From Agrobacterium tumefaciens (GTDB lineage Bacteria; Pseudomonadota; Alphaproteobacteria; Rhizobiales; Rhizobiaceae): a stretch of DNA of 64,000 nucleotides. A program made the translations under genes and the position numbers. The notes beneath the pieces were generated by a model. It had not been told where the DNA came from, searched no databases, and was given only the letters and a program-made list of their open reading frames with translations. Below, piece after piece: positions 1 through 10,363 of this stretch. Within the stretch, counting starts at the first letter, position 1, and every line of letters begins with the position of its first letter. The DNA lies in contig NZ_SUPW01000001.1 in assembly GCF_013337285.1 (NCBI RefSeq), positions 558,001-622,000 on the forward strand, written 5' to 3'.

Positions 1-229
1 TGTGACAATCCACAGGCCGCATGGGAGCGCGATATGCGATGCCTGATGCATCCCGGAAACCGCGATGCCGGCACTCCTGCCGCAACGATGGGGCCACAAA
101 GGGCGGCGCGCCAGCGCCGCCTTCGCCGCAGGGCTCGACACCCGCTTTTCGTCCCAGAAGCCAAGCTGGCTAAGGAAAAGCAGAGATTTGCAACGACCCA
201 GATCGGCCTCCGTTGGCCGGGTGCGGAGC
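1..229. other. Left-edge region without a supported gene
   Basis: Downstream of creD, up to the window edge. Open frames run through it on the plus strand, but they are rich in Arg and Pro and resemble no family I know. A perfect 8-bp stem with a 4-base loop lies at 102-121. It could be a transcript end for creD or for a gene outside the window, but it has no T-run. I assign no gene here. Confidence 0.4.
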
Positions 230-1675
230 CTATATCGTGCTGCTCACGGGCTGCCGTGCGCCGGATGCATTAGCTCCGTACCAGTCCACCCGGCGGGTGG
301 CGAACATGGTGGCGGCAATGGCGATGAAGGAAATCACCGCGCCGGCCACCAGCGCATATTCGTCTTCATTCAGAACCAGATACATGACACCATAGGAAAC
401 CGCCAGAACGGTAAACAGCGCCACACCATTCTTACGACTATTGGTTGTGCTTCCGAGATAAAAGGCAATCAGTGCCGCCGTCGATAGCGAGGCCGCGGCA
501 TAGGCGATGGTGAAGCCGGTATGCTCCGCGAGCGCCAGCAGCAGCACGTAAAAAACGATCAGCGCGAGCCCGGTCAACACGTACTGTATCCAGTGCACGC
601 TGCTGCCGCCCCTGAGTTCGACGATAAAGACGGCAAGAAAGACCAGCGAGATGAAGCCTATCGAATATTTCAGCGTGCGTGCGATGATCTGGTAGAACTT
701 CACGGGCTCGACGAGGTTGATCGTCATCAGGCTGTTCGTCAGCGGCAGGCGCGAACCCTCCGCTACCCGGTCTATGCCCCTTGCGAGATAGGGGATTGTC
801 CAATTGGCCGTGAAATCCGAGGCGGTGACGGTCTTTTCCTCCGGCAGGAACAGGCCTTCAAAACCGGGATGCGGCCAGTTGGCCTTTGCCGACAAACGCG
901 TGGTCTGGCCAGCGGGCGCAACGGCAAAGCTGCCGGAACCGTTCAGCGAGAAGGCTATATCGAAGTCGAAGCCTTTTGCGACAAGGTCTCTTTCAATCGA
1001 TCTGTGCACGCCTGCATCGGATCTGATAGACGGATCCTGACCGGTACGGGGCGCTATTACCGAGATATCACGCATGCCGGGATCGAACGGCAACACCGGA
1101 CCGCCATCAATCCTGACACCGGCGCTCGACCTTATACCGGTAATGTCCTGTATGCTGAGGACCAAAATGGCGCTGTCCAGACGCGGCGTGCCGGAGAAAC
1201 GGGCGAGATCCTGAAGGATGCCGGCACCGAAACGGCCATTCAGGACAAGGTTGCCACTATAGACGGGCAGGCTGTAGATCGACAGCCGCTTCTCCTCGGT
1301 CTTCAGATCGGCCACGACATCAAGCGTTTCCGGCATGACCAGCACCCATTCCGTCGTGCGGTCGACGATGCTCTGGCCATTCACCTCGCGGCGGCGGTCA
1401 ACATCGAAAGGCACGGCAAGATAGGGGCCGTTCACCACCTGATCGCCACCCCAGCCGCTGGCGATACGGCCTGAAACGTCCTCCGCCCGCGAGGCCCGCT
1501 CTTCTGTCAGCGCCCAGACAAGAAGGAGCGGCACGAGCAGAACCATCGATATGAAACCGATCATCAGGAACTTTGCGCCCGGCGACCGCAGGCTGACGGC
1601 GAGGCCATTGCGCGGCGGGGCTGGAGGTATCTGCCCACCCACCGGGGCAAGGTCTTTTTCCGTTTCATGTGCCAT
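230..1675 (-). CDS. creD: CreD (Cet) family inner membrane protein
   Basis: A 481-residue protein with the CreD layout: a short cytoplasmic N-terminus, one membrane segment at about residues 34-55, a large periplasmic domain to about 330, then five or six membrane segments to about 460. In E. coli creD is the effector of the CreBC two-component system and overexpression gives colicin E2 tolerance; the biochemical role is unknown. The ATG start is preceded by AAGGA at good spacing. No creB or creC gene is nearby, so its control here cannot be inferred. The family call comes from recalled sequence similarity and topology. Confidence 0.88.
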   Translation of the reverse strand: MAHETEKDLAPVGGQIPPAPPRNGLAVSLRSPGAKFLMIGFISMVLLVPLLLVWALTEERASRAEDVSGRIASGWGGDQVVNGPYLAVPFDVDRRREVNGQSIVDRTTEWVLVMPETLDVVADLKTEEKRLSIYSLPVYSGNLVLNGRFGAGILQDLARFSGTPRLDSAILVLSIQDITGIRSSAGVRIDGGPVLPFDPGMRDISVIAPRTGQDPSIRSDAGVHRSIERDLVAKGFDFDIAFSLNGSGSFAVAPAGQTTRLSAKANWPHPGFEGLFLPEEKTVTASDFTANWTIPYLARGIDRVAEGSRLPLTNSLMTINLVEPVKFYQIIARTLKYSIGFISLVFLAVFIVELRGGSSVHWIQYVLTGLALIVFYVLLLALAEHTGFTIAYAAASLSTAALIAFYLGSTTNSRKNGVALFTVLAVSYGVMYLVLNEDEYALVAGAVISFIAIAATMFATRRVDWYGANASGARQPVSSTI

Positions 1676-1867
1676 TCTGAAATCCTTCTAAATATGATCG
1701 CGCCGAAACCGAAAGCGAAGTTCGGCCGGCGCTGTCCCAAGTTTAAAACCCCTGATAGTCTTGCGTTCCCAAAATGGGCGCGAATCTATACTGGGATCGG
1801 ATTTCGGCTGATTACGCTCGGAATTCCGTTAAACTCGCGGTAAAATTGTGACTTTGCCGAGGTCGTT

Positions 1868-1903
1868 GCAAAAACAGAAAGGGCCGGCGTTGCAGCCAGC
1901 CCC
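1868..1903 (-). terminator. Rho-independent terminator of aspS
   Basis: On the minus strand an 8-bp GC-rich stem (one G:U pair, loop of 6) is followed by a T-rich tract (TTTCTGTTTTT), starting about 27 bases after the aspS stop. The arms are at 1895-1902 and 1881-1888. Confidence 0.75.
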
Positions 1904-1929
1904 TTTGTTCAAAACCCTTATGGGGCAGA

Positions 1930-3717
1930 TCAGTCTTTCTTGGACGGAACCACGCGCAGAGCCAGTTCGCGAAGCTGCGTCGGCGTTGCCGGCGACGGGG
2001 CATTCATCAGGAGGTCCTGCGCCTGCTGGTTCATCGGGAACAGCGTGATTTCGCGCAGGTTCTTGGCGCCGACCAGCAACATGACCACACGGTCGATGCC
2101 GAATGCGCAACCGCCATGCGGAGGTGCGCCGTACTGGAAGGCACGATAGAGACCGCCGAAGCGCTCTTCCACGTCGGTCTGCGAGAGACCGACCTTTTCG
2201 AAGGCCTTGACCATCAACTCGGGCGACTGGTTGCGGATCGAGCCGGAGGCGATTTCGAAGCCGTTGCAGACGGCGTCATACTGGAACGCCTTGATGGACA
2301 GCGGATCCTGGCCCTCCAGCGCTTCCATGCCGCCCTGCGGCATGGAGAAGGGGTTGTGGGCGAAGTCGACCTTCTTTTCTTCGTCGTTATATTCGAAGAA
2401 GGGGAAATCGACGATCCAGCACATTTCGAACCGGTCGCGGTCGATCAGGTTCAGCTCGTCGGCGGCGCGGGTGCGCGCCTCGCCGGCGAACTTGTAGAAC
2501 TTGGCGGGATCGCCGGCGACAAAGAAGCAGGCATCACCTGCCTCAAGACCGAGCTGTTGGCGCAGCGCCTCGGTGCGTTCCTCGCCGATGTTCTTGGCGA
2601 GCGGACCGGAGCCACCGATCTTGCCGTCCTCTTCCTTCCAGAAGATGTAGCCGAGGCCCGGCTGGCCCTGAGACTGCGCCCATGCGTTCATGCGATCGCA
2701 GAAAGCGCGCGAACCGCCGGTCTTGGCCGGGATCGCCCAAACCTGAACCTTGGGGTTGGAAGCGATCATATTCGCGAAGACCTTGAAGCCCGAACCATCG
2801 AAATGTTCGGTCACGGCTTCCATGACGATCGGGTTGCGCAGATCAGGCTTGTCGGAACCATATTTGCGGATCGATTCGTCATAGGGAATGCGCGGCCATT
2901 GTTTCGTCACCGGCTTGCCTTCGGCAAACTGTTCGAACACGGCCGTCATCATCGGCTCCATCGTGGTCCAAACATCTTCCTGGGTCACGAAGCTCATTTC
3001 AACGTCGAGCTGGTAGAATTCACCCGGCAGACGGTCGGCACGCGGGTCTTCATCGCGGAAGCAGGGCGCGATCTGGAAGTAGCGGTCGAAACCGGCCACC
3101 ATCAGAAGCTGCTTGTACTGCTGCGGCGCCTGCGGCAGCGCGAAGAACTGGCCTTCGTGGATGCGCGAGGGAACGAGGAAGTCGCGTGCGCCTTCCGGCG
3201 AGGATGCGGTGAGGATCGGCGTCGTATATTCGGCAAAGCCCAGATCGCCCATGCCCTTGCGCATGGAAGAGATGATCTGCGTGCGGCGAACGATGTTCTT
3301 GTGCAGCGTCTCGCGGCGCAGGTCGAGGAAGCGATATTTCAGGCGAACGTCTTCAGGATATTCCGGCTCACCGAACACCGGCAGCGGCAATTCCTTGGCA
3401 ACACCGAGAACTTCGATCTCCTGCGCGTAAAGCTCGATTTCGCCGGTCGCCATGCCCTTGTTGATGGTGTCTTCCGAACGGGCCTTGACGAGGCCGTCGA
3501 TGCGGATCACCCATTCGCCGCGCACCGTCTCGGCAACCTTGAAGGCCGGGCTATCAGGATCGGCCACCACCTGGGTGATGCCGTAATGGTCGCGAAGGTC
3601 GATGAACAGAACGCCGCCATGATCTCGCACGCGATGAACCCAACCGGAAAGGCGAACGGTTTCGCCGACGTCGGACTTGCGGAGAGCGGCACAGGTGTGG
3701 CTGCGGTAACGATGCAT
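1930..3717 (-). CDS. aspS: Aspartyl-tRNA synthetase
   Basis: A class II aminoacyl-tRNA synthetase of 595 residues that charges tRNA-Asp in the cytoplasm. It has the N-terminal OB-fold anticodon-binding domain, class II motif 2 ([10 protein letters not shown]), the bacterial GAD insertion domain in the middle, and motif 3 near the C-terminus (GIDRVVMLL). The open frame extends much further upstream, to 4335, but that stretch is antisense to the MFS gene and reads as non-protein-like. The start at MHRYRSHTC gives the usual bacterial AspRS length. It appears monocistronic, with its own terminator. Confidence 0.97.
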   Translation of the reverse strand: MHRYRSHTCAALRKSDVGETVRLSGWVHRVRDHGGVLFIDLRDHYGITQVVADPDSPAFKVAETVRGEWVIRIDGLVKARSEDTINKGMATGEIELYAQEIEVLGVAKELPLPVFGEPEYPEDVRLKYRFLDLRRETLHKNIVRRTQIISSMRKGMGDLGFAEYTTPILTASSPEGARDFLVPSRIHEGQFFALPQAPQQYKQLLMVAGFDRYFQIAPCFRDEDPRADRLPGEFYQLDVEMSFVTQEDVWTTMEPMMTAVFEQFAEGKPVTKQWPRIPYDESIRKYGSDKPDLRNPIVMEAVTEHFDGSGFKVFANMIASNPKVQVWAIPAKTGGSRAFCDRMNAWAQSQGQPGLGYIFWKEEDGKIGGSGPLAKNIGEERTEALRQQLGLEAGDACFFVAGDPAKFYKFAGEARTRAADELNLIDRDRFEMCWIVDFPFFEYNDEEKKVDFAHNPFSMPQGGMEALEGQDPLSIKAFQYDAVCNGFEIASGSIRNQSPELMVKAFEKVGLSQTDVEERFGGLYRAFQYGAPPHGGCAFGIDRVVMLLVGAKNLREITLFPMNQQAQDLLMNAPSPATPTQLRELALRVVPSKKD

Positions 3718-3897
3718 TTTTATATCCTGGAACGTGTCGTGGGCCAGATCAGCCACACTGTCGAATTTGGCCGGAAAAACGCATGACCAGCCTGATTTGT
3801 CAAGGCAAAGCGCAAGATTGTCGCCTCCTGACTGTCCTTTCCCCCGGCTTGGCTTTAGATAGTGCTTATTCAGCCCGCCAAACCGAGTCGGCCCGCA

Positions 3898-5169
3898 ATG
3901 AGCCAGATCAGACCCCTTATCCCGCTTCTCGTCACCGCCGGCATTCTGATCGGCGGCAACGGCCTGCAGGGAACCTATATCGCGCTGCGCGGCCTTTCCG
4001 AAGGGTTCTCGGCCAGCACCATCGGCCTCATCAGCGCCGCCTACAGCATCGGCTTTGCGCTCGGCTGTATTTCGGTGACCCGCCTGCTGCGCAAGATCGG
4101 CCATATCCGTACCTTCGCCACCATGGCGGCCGTGGCGTCGGCCGCGTCGATCGCCATGCCGCTCATCATCCATCCCGTGTTCTGGATGTTGATGCGTTTT
4201 GTCATCGGCATTGCGGTCGCCTGTCTTTTCGCCGCAATCGAAAGCTGGATCAATGCGCAGGTGACGAATTCCAACCGGGCGCGCACGCTGTCGATCTATC
4301 GTTTCGTCGATCTCGGCTCTGTCACGCTTGCCCAATATATCATCCCGGTCGTGGGGATAGCGGGGCCGGTGGTGTTTTCGCTGATCGCCATGGCGCTCTC
4401 GCTGTCCCTGGTGCCGATCTCGCTTGCCGACAAATCCAACCCCGCGCCGCCGAAACAGATACCGTTCAATCTTTTCGCCGTCTGGCGCATCTCGCCGCTT
4501 GCCGTTGTCGGCTGCGTCGCCGTCGGCCTCAGCATGGCGGCGTTCCGTAATATCGGCCCAATCTATGCCGAGCAGATCGGCCTTTCGGTGACGGCCATCG
4601 CCACCTTCATGAGCGCCGGCATCATCGGCGGTGTGGTGCTACAATATCCGCTCGGCGTTTATTCCGACCGTTACGATCGGCGCATCATCATTCTCGCCAC
4701 CACTGCCGGCTCTGTCATCGTCGGCCTGTTTCTCGCCTTCTTCGCCGGCACCGACGAGTGGAGCAACATCATCGGCGTCTTCGTTTTCGGCGCATTCGCC
4801 CTGCCGCTCTATTCACTGAGTTCAGCGCACGGCAACGACCATGCCAAGGAAGGCGAACATGCGATGGTGTCTGCCGGATTGCTGTTCTTCTGGTCGGTGG
4901 GCGCGACCGTCGGGCCGCTGCTCGCTTCCGTTCTGATCGACCAGTTCGGGCCGAAGGCGCTGTTCAGCTATACGGCGGCGATCCAGATCGTTTTCATCGC
5001 CTATACCATATACAGGCTGCGGGTGCGCGAGGGTGTGCCCGTGGAGGACAGAAACTGGCGGTTCCGTTCGCTTTTGCGCACATCCGCATATTTTCAGAAG
5101 CTCGCCGCCCCGCCACCGCCCAAAAACGACGGGCCGGGGCCTGATCAACCCGAGAAAAACGATCCTTGA
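3898..5169 (+). CDS. MFS transporter, YcaD-like
   Basis: An integral membrane protein of about 423 residues with twelve predicted membrane segments in two halves and an MFS-type loop between segments 2 and 3 ([11 protein letters not shown]). The conserved N-terminal pattern ([12 protein letters not shown]) recalls the YcaD/UPF0226 branch of putative drug or metabolite exporters; the substrate is unknown. An ATG at 3898 is chosen; a GTG at 3862 would add 12 residues, and neither start has a strong ribosome site. It is divergent from aspS. Confidence 0.85.
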   Translation: MSQIRPLIPLLVTAGILIGGNGLQGTYIALRGLSEGFSASTIGLISAAYSIGFALGCISVTRLLRKIGHIRTFATMAAVASAASIAMPLIIHPVFWMLMRFVIGIAVACLFAAIESWINAQVTNSNRARTLSIYRFVDLGSVTLAQYIIPVVGIAGPVVFSLIAMALSLSLVPISLADKSNPAPPKQIPFNLFAVWRISPLAVVGCVAVGLSMAAFRNIGPIYAEQIGLSVTAIATFMSAGIIGGVVLQYPLGVYSDRYDRRIIILATTAGSVIVGLFLAFFAGTDEWSNIIGVFVFGAFALPLYSLSSAHGNDHAKEGEHAMVSAGLLFFWSVGATVGPLLASVLIDQFGPKALFSYTAAIQIVFIAYTIYRLRVREGVPVEDRNWRFRSLLRTSAYFQKLAAPPPPKNDGPGPDQPEKNDP

Positions 5170-5251
5170 GCCTTCAAAGGCGGGCTTTGTATTGACATGC
5201 GCCCGGCAAAGGGAAAGTAAGACGGATAATTTTCACGAGTGGCCATTTGCA

Positions 5252-6418
5252 ATGATTGAAACGACTGCCGCCCTCGCCGAAGCCTGCACGGAACTGGCGA
5301 AATCGGAATTCATCACCATCGACACCGAGTTCCTGCGGGAAACGACCTTCTGGCCGGAACTCTGCCTCGTGCAGATGGCAAGCCCGACACTTGAAGTGCT
5401 GGTGGACCCGCTCGCCAAGGGCATCGACCTTCAGCCGCTTTTCGAGCTGATGGCCAATCCAAATGTCGTGAAGGTTTTCCACGCCGCGCGGCAGGATATC
5501 GAAATCATCTACCATCTCGGCGGGCTCATTCCCCACCCGATCTTCGACACGCAGGTTGCCGCCATGGTCTGTGGTTTCGGCGATTCGATCTCCTACGACC
5601 AGCTGGTGCAGAGGATCAAGAACGTCCAGATCGACAAGTCCTCGCGTTTCACCGACTGGAGCCGCCGCCCGCTGACCGAAAAGCAGCTGGATTACGCGCT
5701 GGCCGACGTGACGCATCTGCGCGACGCCTATCTGGCGCTGAAGTCGCAGCTGGAGCGCGAAGGCCGCTCGCTATGGCTCACCGAAGAAATGGACATTCTG
5801 GAATCGCGCGACACCTACGACATGCATCCCGACGACGCGTGGCTGCGGCTGAAATCGCGCCTGCGCAAGCCGACGGAACTTGCCATCCTTAAATTCGTCG
5901 CCGCCTGGCGCGAGCGGGAGGCGCGGTCGCGCAACGTGCCGCGTTCGCGCGTGCTGAAGGACGACGCGATTTTCGAAATCGCCCAGCAGCAGCCGAAGGA
6001 CACAGAGGCGCTGTCGCGGCTTCGCACCATCCCCAAGGGCTGGGAACGCTCCTCTTCCGGCACGGCCATCATCGAAACCGTGAATGCGGCTCTGGCGCTT
6101 CCGAAAGAGGAAATGCCGAAGGCGCCGCGTCACAGCCATGCGCCGGAAGGCTCCGGTGCTGCCGTGGAACTGCTGAAGGTTCTTCTGAAGCTGACGGCGG
6201 ACAAGCATGGCGTCGCGGCCAAGGTCATCGCCAACAGCGAAGATCTGGACAAGATCGCCTCCGAGGGCGAGGAAGCCACCGTTGCGGCGCTGACCGGCTG
6301 GCGGCGCGACCTTTTCGGCGATGTGGCGCTGAAACTCATCAATGGTGAAGTTGCCCTGCGTTTCGCCGGCAAGAAGGTCGAAGCGGTTGAGGTTAAGGTT
6401 GAGGTGAGCGGGGAGTAA
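5252..6418 (+). CDS. rnd: Ribonuclease D
   Basis: A 3'-5' exoribonuclease of the DEDDy family, involved in tRNA 3' maturation and RNA turnover. The 388 residues carry Exo I with the metal-binding pair in IDTEFLRE, Exo II around the Asp of HAARQDIEI, and Exo III with Tyr and Asp in LDYALADVTHL. An HRDC nucleic-acid-binding domain follows at about 210-290. The open frame starts earlier (5033), inside the MFS gene; the ATG at 5252 (MIETTAALAE) puts the Exo I motif at the normal distance from the N-terminus. A hairpin overlaps the stop codon. Confidence 0.94.
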   Translation: MIETTAALAEACTELAKSEFITIDTEFLRETTFWPELCLVQMASPTLEVLVDPLAKGIDLQPLFELMANPNVVKVFHAARQDIEIIYHLGGLIPHPIFDTQVAAMVCGFGDSISYDQLVQRIKNVQIDKSSRFTDWSRRPLTEKQLDYALADVTHLRDAYLALKSQLEREGRSLWLTEEMDILESRDTYDMHPDDAWLRLKSRLRKPTELAILKFVAAWREREARSRNVPRSRVLKDDAIFEIAQQQPKDTEALSRLRTIPKGWERSSSGTAIIETVNAALALPKEEMPKAPRHSHAPEGSGAAVELLKVLLKLTADKHGVAAKVIANSEDLDKIASEGEEATVAALTGWRRDLFGDVALKLINGEVALRFAGKKVEAVEVKVEVSGE

Positions 6419-6431
6419 TCCCCCGCTTTTC
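6407..6431 (+). terminator. Terminator overlapping the rnd stop codon
   Basis: Perfect 7-bp GC-rich stem (arms 6407-6413 and 6421-6427, loop of 7) followed by a short T-run. The rnd stop codon lies in the loop. Confidence 0.55.
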
Positions 6432-6495
6432 ACCCCAATTTTGCCCGCATCGCGTTCCATCTCTGTGCACATCGTTGCGCTTTGAGGGTCTTGTC

Positions 6496-7110
6496 ATGAA
6501 ACCTGCCCGCACCCTGCTGCTGGCCGCCCTTCTGGCGGTCTCAGGTCTTCTCCCCGTCCCTGCCCCTTTTCCCGTGCGCGCCGATGACGGCAAGGTCGAT
6601 CTTCAGGGCGAATGGACGACCGACTGCCTGAAGATCGGCAAGAACGACCGGCACGGTATCGTGACCCGCATCACCATTCGCGGCGGCAGCATGCACGCCG
6701 TCTCTCAGATCTATGCCCGCAATGGCTGCCAGCAGCCCACGGTGCAGGTGCGTTACGAAGGCACGCTCGATGGCGGGCTGAAAGACCGTAACAGCCTGCT
6801 CTTTGCCCACACCGTCACCGCGATCACCATGACCCCGAACGATACCGAGGTCGTTGCGCACTATAATGGCGACCCGAAGGGAACCGGCTGCGGTTTGAGC
6901 GGCTGGAAGGAGAATATCCCCTTCGATGTCGATGGACGGACCTGCGCGGCCATCACCTTTGCCCGCAAGGGCGAAACGCTGTTCGACCGCGCCTGGATCG
7001 ACGGCAACCGGCTGCGATTCGCCGCCTTTCCGGTGAAATGGTCGAACCGCTCGTCGGATGACCGGCCGCAATCCCCGCTTGAAACGGTCTATTACAGAAC
7101 ATCATATTAG
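6496..7110 (+). CDS. Secreted protein of unknown function
   Basis: A 204-residue protein with a clear signal peptide (Lys-Pro-Ala-Arg, then a Leu/Ala-rich core, likely cleaved after VRA near residue 30). The mature part holds four cysteines (in TDCLK, NGCQQ, GCGLS and RTCAA), enough for two disulfides, so a periplasmic protein is likely. The open frame begins at 6475, but the ATG at 6496 directly precedes the signal peptide. I do not recognise the family. It sits between rnd and a cyclase and is followed by its own terminator, so it looks monocistronic. Confidence 0.75.
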   Translation: MKPARTLLLAALLAVSGLLPVPAPFPVRADDGKVDLQGEWTTDCLKIGKNDRHGIVTRITIRGGSMHAVSQIYARNGCQQPTVQVRYEGTLDGGLKDRNSLLFAHTVTAITMTPNDTEVVAHYNGDPKGTGCGLSGWKENIPFDVDGRTCAAITFARKGETLFDRAWIDGNRLRFAAFPVKWSNRSSDDRPQSPLETVYYRTSY

Positions 7111-7172
7111 ACGTAACGCCGCCCGAGCACCCGTTTTGCGGCAACAGGGCAACAACCTTTCCAATCCTTCAT

Positions 7173-7198
7173 GTGACCTTGCCGAAAGGTCACTTTTT
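7173..7198 (+). terminator. Rho-independent terminator
   Basis: Perfect 8-bp stem GTGACCTT/AAGGTCAC with a 5-base loop, followed by five T. It lies about 60 bases after the secreted-protein gene. Confidence 0.75.
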
Positions 7199-7315
7199 GC
7201 AGCGCATTTTCCACATTAATGTCGCATATGACCGCAACAGAAGCTTCGCCGGCGGGAGCGGCCAGTTCTTCCTTCCCAAGGCCAAGCCTTCCCTTCCCGA
7301 GACCCAAGAACCGAC

Positions 7316-8344
7316 ATGAGAAAATTGCTGCCCATTCTGGATTACGTGGTGCTCTTCGTTGCCGTGGCCGGCGCCGGGGTGGCCTACGCCTTTCTGGAAT
7401 ATGGCGGCGGGGCATTGATCGGCGCGACCTATGCGCTGTTTGCCTGCGCGCCCATTCTCGCTTTTGAGCGCGGTTACATCATGCCCGGCCTCTCCCGGCA
7501 GGTCAGCGCATTGCCGACACCCGTCTATATAGCCGTCGGTCTGATCATCTATGCCGTTCTCGTTTTCTGCGGCTTCGGGCTTGGTGGCACCATCCTGTGG
7601 CTGAGCGGGATATTTCCCGGCACCTGGAAACGGGCCGTGCATGCCGAGGTGCAGACGCTCGTCTTCACCCTCATCGTCTGCGGCATCATCGTTTTCATCA
7701 TGCGCGTGCGCGAACTGCTCGGCCGCGACATCTTCATCGACCTCATTCTCGGGCGCTATCGCCGGCCGGTCAGCGAAGACCGCGTCTTCATCTTCATCGA
7801 TCTCGTCGGCTCCACTTCCTTTGCGGAAACCAATGGCGACCTGAAGGCCCAGGAATTTCTCGGCGAAATCTTCGCAAGCTATGCCGCACCGGTCAGAAAA
7901 CACGGCGGCGTCATCGATGACTATATCGGCGACGCCGCCATCATCACCTGGCCTTATCACATGGCGATCAGGCGGGCGGCCTGCGTGCGCTGCGTCTTCG
8001 ATATTCTGGCGACCATCGAGGAAAAACGCGACATGTGGATTTCCCGATTCGGCGAAGTGCCGCGCCTGCGCTTCGCCATCCATGGCGGGCCGGTCATAAC
8101 AGCGGAAATCGGCGTCGATCACCACAAGATCACCTATTTCGGCGATACGGTGAACACGACCTCGCGGCTCGAATCACTCAGCAAGATGCTCGGCCACCCG
8201 GTGCTGATTTCCGCCGACCTTGCCCATCAGCTGGTGCTTCCCAAGGGTGTGCGCAGCGAATATCTCGGTGAGCATGCGGTCAAGGGCCGTGGCCAAACGC
8301 TGGGTGTATGCACGCTCAGCCAATATCAGGCCCCTGCCGCCTAA
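7316..8344 (+). CDS. Membrane class III adenylate/guanylate cyclase
   Basis: A 342-residue protein with four predicted membrane segments in the first ~130 residues and a C-terminal class III cyclase homology domain (about 150-335). Metal-binding Asp162 (IDLVGST) and Asp206 (IGDAAI) are present, as are the transition-state pair Asn280 and Arg284 (VNTTSRLE), so catalysis looks possible. The usual purine-binding Lys before the second Asp is replaced by Asp202 (DDYIGD), and the partner position is Thr273, so the nucleotide used (ATP or GTP) cannot be read with confidence. The start is just upstream of the first membrane segment. No cyclic-nucleotide effector gene is adjacent. Confidence 0.88.
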   Translation: MRKLLPILDYVVLFVAVAGAGVAYAFLEYGGGALIGATYALFACAPILAFERGYIMPGLSRQVSALPTPVYIAVGLIIYAVLVFCGFGLGGTILWLSGIFPGTWKRAVHAEVQTLVFTLIVCGIIVFIMRVRELLGRDIFIDLILGRYRRPVSEDRVFIFIDLVGSTSFAETNGDLKAQEFLGEIFASYAAPVRKHGGVIDDYIGDAAIITWPYHMAIRRAACVRCVFDILATIEEKRDMWISRFGEVPRLRFAIHGGPVITAEIGVDHHKITYFGDTVNTTSRLESLSKMLGHPVLISADLAHQLVLPKGVRSEYLGEHAVKGRGQTLGVCTLSQYQAPAA

Positions 8345-8496
8345 GGGCAATTGGTTGGAAGAAGCCGTGCCATTCTGTTTAGATGCAGCAGCCGTAATCA
8401 AAATTCATCAAAGCTTCAAACGACGATCACCTCTCTGTCATGCGACGACCCTATCGCCTCAATCCTGTCTTCAACAGGTATCGAGGGGTCTTATCC

Positions 8497-9855
8497 ATGA
8501 AGCACATTCTTTTCGCATCCTGCGCGGTTCTCGCGCTCGCCACTGCATCTCACGCCGCTGAGAAGGAGTTTCCGGCAAAGCTGGTCTCTCACGCCATTCT
8601 GCCGGCCAACACCATCATCGCAGCGCCTGCCGATGCGCCGGAGTATCTCAAGACCTCCGCCAAGTTCACGACGGCCGACCGCAAGCGCGCCGAGGGTCTC
8701 GGCACCGTGCCCGGCAAGGACGGCGTTCGCCCGACCGGTCTTTCGATGCCGTTCAACGGCCAGCCGATGCAGGGCTTTTCCGGCATCAAGGCCATGGCCG
8801 ACGGCAGCTTCTGGAGCCTTTCCGACAACGGTTTCGGTTCCAAGCTGAATTCCAGCGACGCCATGCTGATGCTTCACCATCTGAAGTTCGACTGGGACGC
8901 CGGCAAGGTCAACGCGCTTGAAACCGTGTTCCTCTCCGACCCGGACATGAAGGCGCCGTTCCCGATCGTTCTGGAAGGCACCGCGAAGCGTTACCTGACG
9001 GGCGCCGATTTCGACGTCGAATCCATTCAGCCGGTTGCCGACGGTTTCTGGGTGGGCGAGGAATTCGGTCCTTACATCCTGAAATTCACCCGTGAAGGCA
9101 AGCTGACCGACGTCATCGCCACCAAGGCCGGCGACATCGAGGTGAAGTCTCCCGATCACCCGACTCTCGCCCTGCCCGGCAACCCGACGCAGAAAATGCC
9201 TGCCTTCAATCTGAAGCGCTCCGGCGGTTATGAGGGCATGGCGCTCTCCAAGGACGGTTCGAAGCTCTACGGTCTGCTGGAAGGCCCGCTCTACACTGCC
9301 GATGGCCAGGTCGAGAAAACCGAAGACGGTTCGACCGGCTTGCGGATCATCGAACTCGACACCGCCAAGAAAGAGTGGACCGGCCGCACCTGGCTTTATC
9401 CGCTGGCGGAAGGCGGCGAGGCGATCGGCGACTTCAACATGCTGGACGACGCGACCGCCCTCGTCATCGAGCGCGACAATGGTGCCGGCACCGCCGACAA
9501 GGCCTGCGCCGACCCGAAGGCTCCAGCTGCGGATTGTTTTGCCCGGGCTTCCAAGGTCAAGCGTATCTACAAGATCGAATTCAACGACGCCAATGTCGGC
9601 AAGGCCGCCCGCAAGATCGGCTATATCGATCTTCTGAAGATCTCCGATCCTGACAACAAGAAGCGTCAGGGCGGCGGCAACGGTTTCTACGACATGCCGT
9701 TCGTGACCATTGAAAATGTCGATCGCGTCGACGCCACGCATATCATCGTCGGCAACGACAACAACCTGCCCTTCTCGGCCGGCCGTGCGCTGGACAAGGC
9801 GGACGATAACGAATTCGTCCTGCTGGAAGTCAAGGACCTGCTCGACGCCAAGTAA
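8497..9855 (+). CDS. Secreted phytase-like esterase family protein
   Basis: A 452-residue exported protein with a signal peptide at residues 1-20 (cleavage after SHA). The remainder matches the 'esterase-like activity of phytase' family, which is predicted to fold as a beta-propeller; typical patches are GFSGIKAMADGSFW, SLSDNGFG, GYEGMALSKDG and VGNDNNLPFS. Family members are periplasmic or secreted phosphoesterases with poorly known substrates. The ATG at 8497 follows a purine-rich GAGGGG; the longer frame from 8440 would bury the signal peptide. A strong hairpin follows the stop. Confidence 0.82.
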   Translation: MKHILFASCAVLALATASHAAEKEFPAKLVSHAILPANTIIAAPADAPEYLKTSAKFTTADRKRAEGLGTVPGKDGVRPTGLSMPFNGQPMQGFSGIKAMADGSFWSLSDNGFGSKLNSSDAMLMLHHLKFDWDAGKVNALETVFLSDPDMKAPFPIVLEGTAKRYLTGADFDVESIQPVADGFWVGEEFGPYILKFTREGKLTDVIATKAGDIEVKSPDHPTLALPGNPTQKMPAFNLKRSGGYEGMALSKDGSKLYGLLEGPLYTADGQVEKTEDGSTGLRIIELDTAKKEWTGRTWLYPLAEGGEAIGDFNMLDDATALVIERDNGAGTADKACADPKAPAADCFARASKVKRIYKIEFNDANVGKAARKIGYIDLLKISDPDNKKRQGGGNGFYDMPFVTIENVDRVDATHIIVGNDNNLPFSAGRALDKADDNEFVLLEVKDLLDAK

Positions 9856-9861
9856 GAAAAA

Positions 9862-9888
9862 CGGTGCCGGAATTCGTTTCCGGCACCG
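9862..9888 (+). terminator. Hairpin terminator after the esterase-like gene
   Basis: Perfect 11-bp stem (arms 9862-9872 and 9878-9888, loop of 5), six bases after the stop and preceded by an A-run. It has no clear T-tract, so it may act as a transcript-end or mRNA-stabilising hairpin. Confidence 0.6.
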
Positions 9889-10015
9889 CCCGCGCTCCGG
9901 CGCATATTCAACAGGGCGGAGCGTCCTTGCAGCCTCCAGAAAAGGCGCGGCGCTCCGCTTTTTTCTATTCATGCCTGACCCGGAACCCGGCTCCGAAACG
10001 GGAAAGACCCCCTTC

Positions 10016-10363
10016 ATGCAGGATCATGCCGAACGACTTTATTACGCGCTGAGGAAAAGCTGGTCGGGCGAGACCAGCAGCCTGTGGTCGCGGGAAAACC
10101 CCGCCCGGGGACAGGGCAGCGTCACCGCGCTGGTAGTTCAGGATATTTTCGGCGGCGAGATCGCCAAAACGGCCGTCAGCGGCGCCGACCATTTCTACAA
10201 TATCGTCGATGACATTCGCTGGGATTTCACCTTCGCCCAGTTTGATATCCCCGTCGGTTATCAGGACAGGCCCGCCACCCGCACCGAAGCGATGACAAAG
10301 ATCACGCCACTACAATATGCCTATCTCAGCGCCTGCATCAGGAAGGCGCTGGGGCACGGTTAA
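10016..10363 (+). CDS. YunG-like conserved protein
   Basis: A small soluble protein of 115 residues. The stretches SWSGETSS, GQGSVTALVVQD, FGGEI and FTFAQFDIP recall Bacillus subtilis YunG and its homologues, whose function is unknown. The ATG at 10016 has a purine-rich GGAAAG upstream; an in-frame ATG at 9971 would add 15 Pro/Glu-rich residues and is the alternative. It is separated from the esterase-like gene by a hairpin, so it is probably transcribed on its own. Confidence 0.72.
   Translation: MQDHAERLYYALRKSWSGETSSLWSRENPARGQGSVTALVVQDIFGGEIAKTAVSGADHFYNIVDDIRWDFTFAQFDIPVGYQDRPATRTEAMTKITPLQYAYLSACIRKALGHG

Noticed and set aside
3718..4335. N-terminal extension of aspS by about 206 residues
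   Set aside because: It is antisense to the MFS gene, reads as Asp/His/Arg-rich noise, and the start at 3717 gives normal AspRS length.
8491..10017. 508-residue minus-strand frame opposite the esterase-like gene
   Set aside because: Mirror frame of a high-GC gene; composition is Arg/Val/Gly-rich without domains, while the plus frame has signal peptide and family motifs.
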